Positions 32,301 through 41,904 of a stretch of DNA of 64,000 nt are shown here, piece by piece. Every line of letters begins with the position of its first letter. The first letter of the stretch is position 1. Source of the stretch: Arenicola marina (lineage: Eukaryota > Annelida > Polychaeta > Arenicolidae); contig OZ025253.1 of NCBI GenBank assembly GCA_964019135.1, forward strand, positions 6,267,059 to 6,331,058. The letters are read 5' to 3'. The position numbers and the translations under genes were made by a program. The notes beneath the pieces are model-generated. The model ran no database searches and had not been told where the DNA came from. It worked only from the letters and a program-made list of their open reading frames with translations.

Positions 32301-35207
32301 CCGGGTCGTGTCATATCTATATGACTACCCCCAACACAAACGGGAACCCAAAGACCGGGTCGTGTCATATCTATATGACTACCCCCAACACAAACGGGAA
32401 CCCAAAGACCGGGTCGTGTCATATCTATATGACTACCTCCAACACAAACGGGAACCCAAAGACCGGGTCGTGTCATATCTATATGACTACCCCCAACACA
32501 AACGGGAACCCAAAGACCGGGTCGTGTCATATCTATATGACTACCTCCAACACAAACGGGAACCCAAAGACCGGGTCGTGTCATATCTATATGACTACCC
32601 CCAACACAAACGGGAACCCAAAGACCGGGTCGTGTCATATCTATATGACTACCCCCAACACAAACGGGAACCCAAAGACCGGGTCGTGTCATATCTATAT
32701 GACTACCCCCAACACAAACGGGAACCCAAAGACCGGGTCGTGTCATATCTATATGACTACCCCCAACACAAACGGGAACCCAAAGACCGGGTCGTGTCAT
32801 ATCTATATGACTACCCCCAACACAAACGGGAACCCAAAGACCGGGTCGTGTCATATCTATATGACTACCCCCAACACAAACGGGAACCCAAAGACCGGGT
32901 CGTGTCATATCTATATGACTACCCCCAACACAAACGGGAACCCAAAGACCGGGTCGTGTCATATCTATATGACTACCCCCAACACAAACGGGAACCCAAA
33001 GACCGGGTCGTGTCATATCTATATGACTACCCCCAACACAAACGGGAACCCAAAGACCGGGTCGTGTCATATCTATATGACTACCCCCAACACAAACGGG
33101 AACCCAAAGACCGGGTCGTGTCATATCTATATGACTACCCCCAACACAAACGGGAACCCAAAGACCGGGTCGTGTCATATCTATATGACTACCTCCAACA
33201 CAAACGGGAACCCAAAGACCGGGTCGTGTCATGTCTATATGACTACCCCCAACACAAACGGGAACCCAAAGACCGGGTCGTGTCATATCTATATGACTAC
33301 CTCCAACACAAACGGGAACCCAAAGACCGGGTCGTGTCATATCTATATGACTACCCCCAACACAAACGGGAACCCAAAGACCGGGTCGTGTCATATCTAT
33401 ATGACTACCCCCAACACAAACGGGAACCCAAAGACCGGGTCGTGTCATATCTATATGACTACCCCCAACACAAACGGGAACCCAAAGACCGGGTCGTGTC
33501 ATATCTATATGACTACCCCCAACACAAACGGGAACCCAAAGACCGGGTCGTGTCATATCTATATGACTACCCCCAACACAAACGGGAACCCAAAGACCGG
33601 GTCGTGTCATATCTATATGACTACCCCCAACACAAACGGGAACCCAAAGACCGGGTCGTGTCATATCTATATGACTACCCCCAACACAAACGGGAACCCA
33701 AAGACCGGGTCGTGTCATATCTATATGACTACCCCCAACACAAACGGGAACCCAAAGACCGGGTCGTGTCATATCTATATGACTACCCCCAACACAAACG
33801 GGAACCCAAAGACCGGGTCGTGTCATATCTATATGACTACCCCCAACACAAACGGGAACCCAAAGACCGGGTCGTGTCATATCTATATGACTACCCCCAA
33901 CACAAACGGGAACCCCGAAGACCGGGTCGTGTCATATCTATATGACTACCCCCAACACAAACGGGAACCCAAAGACCGGGTCGTGTCATATCTATATGAC
34001 TACCCCCAACACAAACGGGAACCCAAAGACCGGGTCGTGTCATATCTATATGACTACCCCCAACACAAACGGGAACCCAAAGACCGGGTCGTGTCATATC
34101 TATATGACTACCCCCAACACAAACGGGAACCCAAAGACCGGGTCGTGTCATATCTATATGACTACCCCCAACACAAACGGGAACCCAAAGACCGGGTCGT
34201 GTCATATCTATATGACTACCCCCAACACAAACGGGAACCCAAAGACCGGGTCGTGTCATATCTATATAACTACCCTCAACACAAACGGGAACCCAAAGAC
34301 CGGGTCGTGTCATATCTATATGACTACCCGCAACACAAACGGGAACCCAAAGACCGGGTCGTGTCATATCTATATGACTACCCCCAACACAAACGGGAAC
34401 CCAAAGACCGGGTCGTGTCATATCTATATGACTACCCCCAACACAAACGGGAACCCAAAGACCGGGTCGTGTCATATCTATATAACTACCCTCAACACAA
34501 ACGGGAACCCAAAGACCGGGTCGTGTCATATCTATATGACTACCCCCAACACAAACGGGAACCCAAAGACCGGGTCGTGTCATATCTATATGACTACCCC
34601 CAACACAAACGGGAACCCAAAGACCGGGTCGTGTCATATCTATATGACTACCCCCAACACAAACGGGAACCCAAAGACCGGGTCGTGTCATATCTATATG
34701 ACTACCCCCAACACAAACGGGAACCCAAAGACCGGGTCGTGTCATATCTATATGACTACCCCCAACACAAACGGGAACCCAAAGACCGGGTCGTGTCATA
34801 TCTATATGACTACCCCCAACACAAACGGGAACCCAAAGACCGGGTCGTGTCATATCTATATGACTACCCCCAACACAAACGGGAACCCAAAGACCGGGTC
34901 GTGTCATATCTATATGACTACCCCCAACACAAACGGGAACCCAAAGACCGGGTCGTGTCATATCTATATGACTACCCCCAACACAAACGGGAACCCAAAG
35001 ACCGGGTCGTGTCATATCTATATGACTACCCCCAACACAAACGGGAACCCAAAGACCGGGTCGTGTCATATCTATATGACTACCCTCACTATCCACTAGA
35101 ACCGGAGTATATCTGGCTAAGTTTAATTCGAATTCGGAATTTTGAGAACACCAGATTCCTTTGCCCTGAGTTTGGCCCGAAAAAAGGGAGGGTCGGTGGT
35201 CCGGACT
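29379..35207 (+). mobile_element. Expanded satellite-bearing element (5,829 bp)
   Basis: It has the same ends (GGTCCGGACT at 29379-29388 and 35198-35207) and the same unique right part as the 211-bp element at 9322-9532. The length difference of 5,618 bp equals 104 x 54 bp plus 2, so nearly all the extra length is monomer gain. No transposase is encoded, so any mobility would need proteins supplied elsewhere. Elements with internal tandem repeats that seed satellites are known among non-autonomous transposons of molluscs and other invertebrates; assignment to one of those classes is inference. Confidence 0.7.
29396..35090. repeat. 54-bp satellite array, about 105 units
   Basis: A near-perfect head-to-tail 54-bp repeat contains ATCTATATGACTACCCCCAA and ACCCAAAGACCGGGTCGTG. 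Only scattered single-base variants interrupt it, plus a one-base insertion at about 33915. Because 54 is divisible by 3 and the unit has no stop in three of six frames, frames of up to 1,940 codons appear: 18-residue periods MTTPNTNGNPKTGSCHIY and VSYLYDYPQHKREPKDRV on plus, and MTRPGLWVPVCVGGSHID on minus. I treat these as by-products of the array, not genes. Confidence 0.95.
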
Positions 35208-35229
35208 CCTAGATACTAGGAATCCTAGA

Positions 35230-35645
35230 TACGGACCTTAGCAACGAAGAAACCTAGTTTCTCGGCAGGAAACCTGGTTTCTCGACAGGAAACTAGGTTT
35301 CTCGCTGAAACTGCGGTTATGGAGGTTAAAACTGTGGTTTTAACCTGGAATCCTGGTTTCTTCGCGAGAAAGTGGGATTTGGAGGCAAGAAAGCCAGTTT
35401 CCTGACCAATAATGGAGGTATAGACATTAAGATACAATCGGCTCTGTAAAAACTGGGGTTGTCGCTAAAACCAGGGTTATATCTCTGGAAACCGGGATTC
35501 TGGCTGTAACCCCCATTTTAGCGCTAAAAACTTAGTTTCCCGCCAAGAATCCTAGTTTCTTGTCGAGAAACCGGGATTTTCGGCGAAGAAACCGGGTTGC
35601 TCGAGCAAGAAACTAGGTTTCTTGTCGAGAAACTAAGTTTCTCGA
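35230..35645. repeat. Degenerate dyad repeat (GAAACNNRGTTTCTCG type)
   Basis: At least ten imperfect dyads such as GAAACCTAGTTTC and GAAACTAGGTTTC are spaced about 20-25 bp, joined by CTCG or CGAG. Each unit is self-complementary, so either strand could form many small hairpins. It lies between the satellite element and a SINE. Confidence 0.7.
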
Positions 35646-35689
35646 ATTACGATACAAAGGGCTTGCCATAAACTCCGCCAAATTGGGAG

Positions 35690-35955
35690 CCGGCGCGACA
35701 GCTAAGTGGGCTAGAGCTCTCGCGCTCTCGCATTGAGTGCTCTGGTCACCTGAGAGCCTAACGGCGAGTGGATCGATGGTTCGAGCCTTGCTGTGGCCAT
35801 GTCTGTGTGGTCGCAGGATAAAGATCCCATGTCTTTCTTCGTAAAGAGTAGGGGGTCACCGCCGGAGACAGGGCTCCACTCTCCTGTCCTTCTCCCATTG
35901 ACGCGATATGAACAAACTGGTTAAAAGCGTCCTGAATAACCATCCAACCATCCTA
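35690..35955 (+). mobile_element. tRNA-derived SINE (Ser/Leu-type head), plus strand
   Basis: The head has an A-box-like CAGCTAAGTGGGCTAGAGC, a long variable-arm hairpin region (GCTCTGGTCACCTGAGAGC) and a canonical B-box GGTTCGAGCC at about 35779. The body has CGTAAAGAGTAGGGGGT and ATTGACGCGATATG, shared with the minus-strand copies near 1, 7700 and 24816. This is the best copy for defining the family. Confidence 0.7.
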
Positions 35956-35957
35956 TA

Positions 35958-37148
35958 TTGGCCGTGCACATCCGCCAGTGGCGCCCCCAAACGGCCGTAC
36001 TGTCCATCTAACGCGCACAGTGATCATCTGAATCATGGCAACGAAGCGAGAAACTTGTCTGTGAACCGGTGTAGCATGATAACCTGTCCGCCGTGATAAA
36101 GTGTCCGGCTGGCGTGTGCGCATGCGCAGCGAATGCGATTGTTATGTAAATAGCCCATGTATGTTAGGTTTAGGGTTGGGATAGGATTAGGTTAGGGCCC
36201 GGGTTAGGGTTAGGGTTAGTATTAGGGTTTTGGTTAGGCTTAGTGGCATGAAAGAAGCGTGGCCGGACAGGATATCACGGCCGGACAGGTTATTATGTTA
36301 CACCGGCAAGGTTTGTGCCGCTCGAACTGTCAACTGTCAGCTATAACGTTACTTGTTTCCGTTTTGCAAAAGAAAATAGCATAAATAGTTTTAAACTGGA
36401 ATGCTTTTAAACTCGGGAATTATTAAGCGATAATGGAAGAAATTATGATATTAATTTTGTTTGTCATGAACAAACTGCTATGTGTTTTGTCAAGTATTTT
36501 TGTTCGATGATTGTTACACGTTGCCTCATCTGACAACAGGATGCTGCACATATTAATGTAACGTAACTTCATATACATCTAGGTACGTAACATTTCTGTC
36601 AGAATCTACTCTTTGTGTCAGTGGAACATCATGCATGATGAGCATACACGATTATGGACTGGCCTACAGAGCACAGTACAGTCTCTGCAGAGGAAGGAGC
36701 CTGTCACATGTGTGCCAGCAGCAATTCAAGACGTTATGATTATTATAATGCTGTTGAGAAGAATCGTTTGGCAAATTACCACTCGAATAGCTTTGAGCAA
36801 TTTTCATGTACACGTCAGGGCCGTCAAGCGTGGAGGATGAAAAGCACCATGATTTACCATGCACCCCACCTCCCCCACGATTTAACTTTGACAGGCCTGC
36901 ATGTACCAGTATCATGTGTGCAAGTCTTGTAGATTGTAACAGAATTTAAAAAAACAACGAAATGCGGTATCATCACTGTTGAGTTGATTGAGCTGGAGAT
37001 GAAATAAAGATATGTCGTTGATGAAGCGATATACTGTAGTGGTGGGACTTCTAGCTTATTTACCCAAGGTTGAATCTTGTCTTATATGTACTGTTGGTCT
37101 AAGGTAATTGTTCAGCTGAAACTGGATATCAGGCTTCAGCATTTCCTA
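35958..37148. repeat. Paralogous block C, copy 2
   Basis: The block is collinear with 11144-12195, interrupted by the 233-bp TIR element at 36070-36302. It runs to GCTTCAGCATTTC, after which this copy meets the 43-bp minisatellite while copy 1 continues into different sequence. Confidence 0.8.
36070..36302. mobile_element. 233-bp TIR element (MITE) with CCGG target duplication
   Basis: The element begins TGTAGCATGATAACCTGTCC and ends in the reverse complement of TGTAACATAATAACCTGTCC; the inverted repeats pair imperfectly over about 40 bp. It is flanked by CCGG at 36066-36069 and 36303-36306. The paralogous block has a single CCGG at 11249-11252 without the insert, which is a direct empty-site comparison. 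The interior (about 36160-36240) is a degenerate run of TTAGGG-like words. TGTNR...YNACA ends and 4-bp CCGG-type target sites recall the Ginger superfamily; that assignment is from general knowledge and unproven. Confidence 0.88.
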
Positions 37149-37149
37149 A

Positions 37150-37480
37150 AGCACTTGGGTGGAATAAAGTCTCTTCTAAGAAAGAGAGGGGTCAACTTGG
37201 GTGGAATAAACTCTCTTCTAACAAAGAGAGGGATCCAACTTGGGTGGAATGAACCCTCTTATGACAAGGAGAGGTGTCCAACTTGTGTGGAATAAGCTCT
37301 TATCTGACAAGGCGAGGGGTCCAACGTGGGTGGAATGAACTCTCTTCTGACAAGGAAAGGGGTCCAACCTGGGTAGAAGAACTCCCTTCTGAAAAGAAAA
37401 GGGGTCCAACTTGGGTGGAATGAATGAACTGTCTTCCGACAAGGAGTGGGGTCCAACTTGGATGGAATGAACACTCTTTC
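37150..37480. repeat. 43-bp minisatellite, third locus
   Basis: About seven to eight units are the same as at 13995-15552. The array begins immediately at the right end of paralogous block C. Confidence 0.88.
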
Positions 37481-38560
37481 ATTGGTACTTGTCGCTGCCC
37501 GGATTCGGTGAGAACCCAAGGGGGGGGGAGCATGGGAAGGTACCAATAGTGGAATAGACTTCATATTTAAAACAACTATCAACGCTCAAAAACAGGGGTA
37601 TGTGGAGATCCGGCCTATGACCACCCCGCCCAACTCCTGGTCCTGCCAGTGAATTCTAGATTTAAGCGATTTTATCCCCGTACCTGTTTCTTGGCATGGT
37701 TCGTCATGACGTCACGGATACTTGTTCCTTCGTTCTATCACACTGATCGGTATTTCTTCTTCGCGTAAAATAAAATCCAACGTACTTGTGGGACAGAGTG
37801 CACCTGTCAGCAATCGGCAACTCACGAACCGGTCCCCTTGCGACGGCGGGTTCCCGCGATCGCCTCTCACTATATATAATAGACACATATACCACCGGGG
37901 ATGTGACGCGATGAAACAACACAAGGACACGTTTGTTTCTGGTTTATCAGTATATCCGTGAGATACTGATATATGATATATGATCTCCCGTATGAAAATG
38001 AATCGAACTGTGATGATTAGACCGGGGCCGGGCCGTCCTATGTAAGCCAGCCCACGTGGGTCGGCCAATGCAGGCCTACATGGGCCACACCGCGGCCGCC
38101 GCTTTCATCCCAACGGAGGGTTAGCATGACAATAACCTTTTACCTTGGCTGTGGTGTGGACGCATTTTACCCGCCAGCCGGTTGGCCCACGGCAAGCTGG
38201 TCTGACTCAGCCATCTTCGCGTTGATAAGATCAGATAAGATCAAGTTTTATTAAACGTCGGTATGTAAAGTTAATAAACATTAGCACACGTGCTATTGAC
38301 CGACAATGATAAAATGACGTGAGCGGATGAGATAGATATACATATGACAATGAAAATACAACCTTTGCATCTCTTTAAAGCTTATCCATTAGCGATGTTG
38401 CACAATGTGCACGAATTACAGTGACACACGAACACATCCGAGGTTGACAGCGCAGTTTTAAATTCCTTGCCAGATACTTCGTTTCCTTGTTGAGCATAGC
38501 TTGCTACCTTGGTACTTCACTGAAGTATGGCCATAAGCTGTTGTCTTAACGCGTGGCATA
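37481..38560. other. No gene recognised
   Basis: Short open frames on both strands have no known motifs. A G-run lies near 37518-37527. Nothing further was seen. Confidence 0.5.
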
Positions 38561-38586
38561 CATATAGTTGGCCCATTTAAAAAAAA

Positions 38587-38995
38587 TTAATTGCTTGCCT
38601 TTACGTCATACATGTCTTGAAGGTAACTGGGCCCAATCTTGTTGATATTTTTGTAAATTTCTAATGCTGTGCCGCGCAATCGTTCAACATATAGCAATGG
38701 TCTAGCCGCTCTCTTCCTTAACGCTACGTATTCTAATCTAAAGTTATTAAAAATTAACCTCAATGCACCTTCCTGTATCTTTTCAATCTTACGCATATTT
38801 TTCATATCACAAAAATGTCATACAACGGGACAATAATTAAAATGTGAAAGGATAAAAGAATGATATAACGTAAATTTGCTATCAACATCCATTGATTTAC
38901 AAACTCTAGCTAAAACATTGAGACTTTTTCGAGCTTTTTTTGCATAAACTTGATATATGGTTGATATTGATTGAGATAACGTGAAAATGTGTGGG
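38587..38995 (-). pseudogene. CR1-like LINE, RT C-terminal fragment
   Basis: The minus strand reads NINHISSLCKK, then (frame change) SLNVLARVCKSMDVDSKFTLYHSF, LSHFNYCPVV, a TGA where Trp is usual, HFCDMKNMRKIEKIQEGALR, and RLRGTALEIYKNINKIGPSY to the end. This order (HISxLCKKA, SHFNYCPLVWHFC, KIEKIQERALR) is the classic end of CR1-group ORF2 proteins. The frameshift and stop make it a pseudogene. It appears to continue the element at 41905-44150. Confidence 0.75.
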
Positions 38996-40088
38996 GTTTT
39001 TTTTACGTTGCCCGAACGTTTTCAGATAACTGCGATATGGTCATATAATTATTTTTGCAATGGTATTCCGTATGCAGCGCAGGCTGGTTTAAACTTGCAA
39101 TAACCCCTTTTTGGCGACATGGCGCACCATAGAGTCGCCAACTGTTACCATATTTGGTCATATTGAGTAAAGCTTCGTTAACAACGCATGGTAACGTCCA
39201 AAAAGGAGCGCTCTAAATCCGGCGGCAGATTTTGTTTAGTAAAAGCCGCCACACAGTATGTTGACCGGTATCAAGGCAGGTGGCCCCAGTTATACTTCGA
39301 ACTCAGGTGGGTTATTCACATTTATCGTTGAAGTTAATGAGGTTATTCAGTGAGAACCAGTCTGTGGGTGCATTTTACCGTCTGTTATATATATAATATG
39401 TTTAAATTACACAATTGGCGTCAGCAAGTTCCTTTGTTTTAGTTTAGCCGGCCTTAAAAATATATGGTGACTACTTGTAATTGAAGGTAGAAATTATGAG
39501 AATTTGTGTAAGACGCGATTAAATAGCCATAGATGTAGCCTGCCGAGACTTAATTATCACATTACCATAGTGTGAGACCTATAAACTATGTGCAGGTGTT
39601 CTTTAATTAAGGTGTATTCCTGAGTCTAAGCGTTATTGTCATTATGTCACCGGAGACTTAGGGGGGCGTTATGATATCTAGGACTAATCTCTAGATATTA
39701 ATTACCCCAAAAGTGTGGTGTTGCTCCTGAATTATCTATCTTACCGTGGTGTTAGAGTGGAGTATTTGTCAGGCGCCGACCTTATAATTTATCTCCTTAT
39801 CTGACAAGGAAGTAACTATAGAGGCATAATGATATAGGTAATTGGATTAGGCTGTTGCAGAGTGTTTACGGAATAACTTATTTCAGACTGGATATCTGTT
39901 GTGTCCTACCTGCATGACCCTACTAGATGCCGGTCTGATACACCCGTCTCATTTATCGACGTTACGTGATAATTATTGTACTAACCATGTGTACCTGTCT
40001 ACTCTGTAACCCTTAAGGATAATATTAAGTGAAATATGTTAGACAAATTACATTTTTAGGCCTGTTTACGTTGCGCCAACCCACTCTC
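38996..40088. other. Left part of a ~2.9-kb segment interrupting a CR1-like LINE
   Basis: AT-rich sequence with no supported gene and no recognised termini. It separates the two halves of the CR1-like ORF2. Confidence 0.4.
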
Positions 40089-41137
40089 GGGTGAATCACA
40101 ATCTGTTCAGAATCTGTATTTTTTTTACTGGCACAAGCATGTATGGGTGAAAAATACATGCTTTGCTATGGCTTGAAGGGTAAGCAGGGGGACGTACACT
40201 ACAATCTATAGTCATAGCCTTTAAACATTAACCAATGATCTGTCTTTCAAAGACATCAGTTACATGAATACTTCATCACAGATAGGTAGATGGAACAACA
40301 ATTTTGTCCCAGAATCCTTAGCCTATTTGGTATGATTTACTTACTTGAATATTGTTTGAATTTGGGGGTACGTACGCTACAGAGAGGTACGTACACTACA
40401 ATCGAACTTTATGTGTGCTTATCTAGGGAATATAACAATATTGCACTCAATCTTTTCATGGATAATAACATCATTATAGAATAAAGCAGAGGCCATAATA
40501 CAATAAATAATCACTTCATTTATTTTGTGAATTCAGGTGGGGGTACGTGCACTACATAATTTTAAGCATATTTGGCCTTTTCTTCCAATTGGATTTTCAT
40601 ATTACTGAAGACTTAGCTTGATATTAGTCATTTATTATTGTTATTTTGCCTGTAATTTATGATTTGGATGTTTTTTTTCTTTAGTACAAAGTTGTCATTA
40701 TAGGGATATCGACAATTACAAATCATTGGGGTAAATAGACAGTTTCGTAACAAATGGATATTTTGTCAATAATGTCATAACAAACAAATGACCCGAGACC
40801 CATTCACTTTAGCCAATAATACATTGACTTAACGCATTATTAGATAAATAAAAATCTTTATTACACTATCACATAAATATTAACCTAAGAATATACAGAT
40901 TAAACATGTAGATATTTAAAATGAACACACGTAACAATGGAATTTCGTCCATTTTTCGGTCATAAAATAATTGTAATTCTGTCAAAAATGTTAAGATAAA
41001 ATAAAAAAAGTTGTTTCATGTACTTAAGTAGTTCAATAAATATTTTACCCTAAAGTTTTATTTTGTACACTGTAGAATATTTTTAATATCACGTAACAGT
41101 GTTATTTTTGAGTTTTGACCTCAATTGTGATTCACCC
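40089..41137. mobile_element. 1,049-bp TIR element, non-coding
   Basis: The element is bounded by perfect 14-bp inverted repeats GGGTGAATCACAAT (40089-40102; reverse complement at 41124-41137), with a trinucleotide CTC on both sides. Inside, GTACGTACACTACA-like motifs preceded by GGGGG recur near 40192, 40375, 40390 and 40545. There is no transposase frame. A Harbinger-like origin (3-bp target duplication, GGG start) is possible, but CTC is not the usual TWA target. Confidence 0.6.
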
Positions 41138-41140
41138 CTC

Positions 41141-41904
41141 TGCGTATATTTGTCTACAGTTAATAAGCCATACTATTAGCTAAATAATTAGAAACTATAC
41201 AAAGCAATATTTATTATGTGGATGTAACACGATTAAAATCCTTCACTTATAATGCTGACAGGTAATTAATTTAATCAGGACGGGACTGAATCTCTCGTTA
41301 ACTGTAATCCGTTGTAACGTACAAAAATAATGTAAGATTGTTTGTTTACTAATCGCAATGATAAAGGATATGGGAATTAATTACTGATGTGCTGTATATA
41401 CTTGTAGTATGTATGACTATTGACCTCTGTTTAATTTCATCTCATTTGACTGTTGCAGGGTGTATGTATGAATAAAATCAAATTGGACCTACAAATCTAC
41501 TCTTTGTCATTGAGCCTCTCATCACCCACTCTTTTACATAACGTTGTCCGACATTCAGTCCAGTATTAAAGTTGGACCTTCTCTGAGAAAAAAAACTGCG
41601 TCTATGATGTATGATGAATTAATCAGAAGCATGATTGCCAAATACAATCAATTACATATTGTTTTCATGATGTCTAATTTTTCAGCTAATGGTGGTCCAC
41701 TCTCGACTTCTCACCAATTTGTATTTATAACAACTGCTACACGCAGCCAAGTTTGATTAATCGCTACACATGGCCAATGTTTTATTTTTATGGGATAAAG
41801 GCTAGAAAATATTACTTCAGTGTTTGCGACGAACATTGTAACAACGTTGTCGTGATGTCATTACAACCCAAAACCAACGTGTGCGAACCTTGTTTGTTAG
41901 CTGG
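41141..41904. other. Right part of the interrupting segment
   Basis: AT-rich non-coding sequence. The plus-strand frames at 41544-41965 partly overlap the antisense of the LINE and are not supported as genes. Confidence 0.4.

Noticed and set aside
29234..33880. 1,548-codon minus-strand frame ending in a unique C-terminal tail
   Set aside because: Its body is the satellite and its tail is repeat D read antisense; there is no independent support for translation.
29396..35090. CRISPR-like regular repeats
   Set aside because: Units are contiguous with no unique spacers, and the window is eukaryotic.
29390..35212. Giant open frames (up to 1,940 codons) across the 54-bp array
   Set aside because: They exist only because the period is a multiple of three and the monomer lacks stops in those frames. 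All codon positions vary alike and the array is a satellite, so no gene is called.
36160..36240. True interstitial telomere
   Set aside because: The TTAGGG-like words are degenerate, short (about 80 bp) and confined to the interior of a small TIR element.
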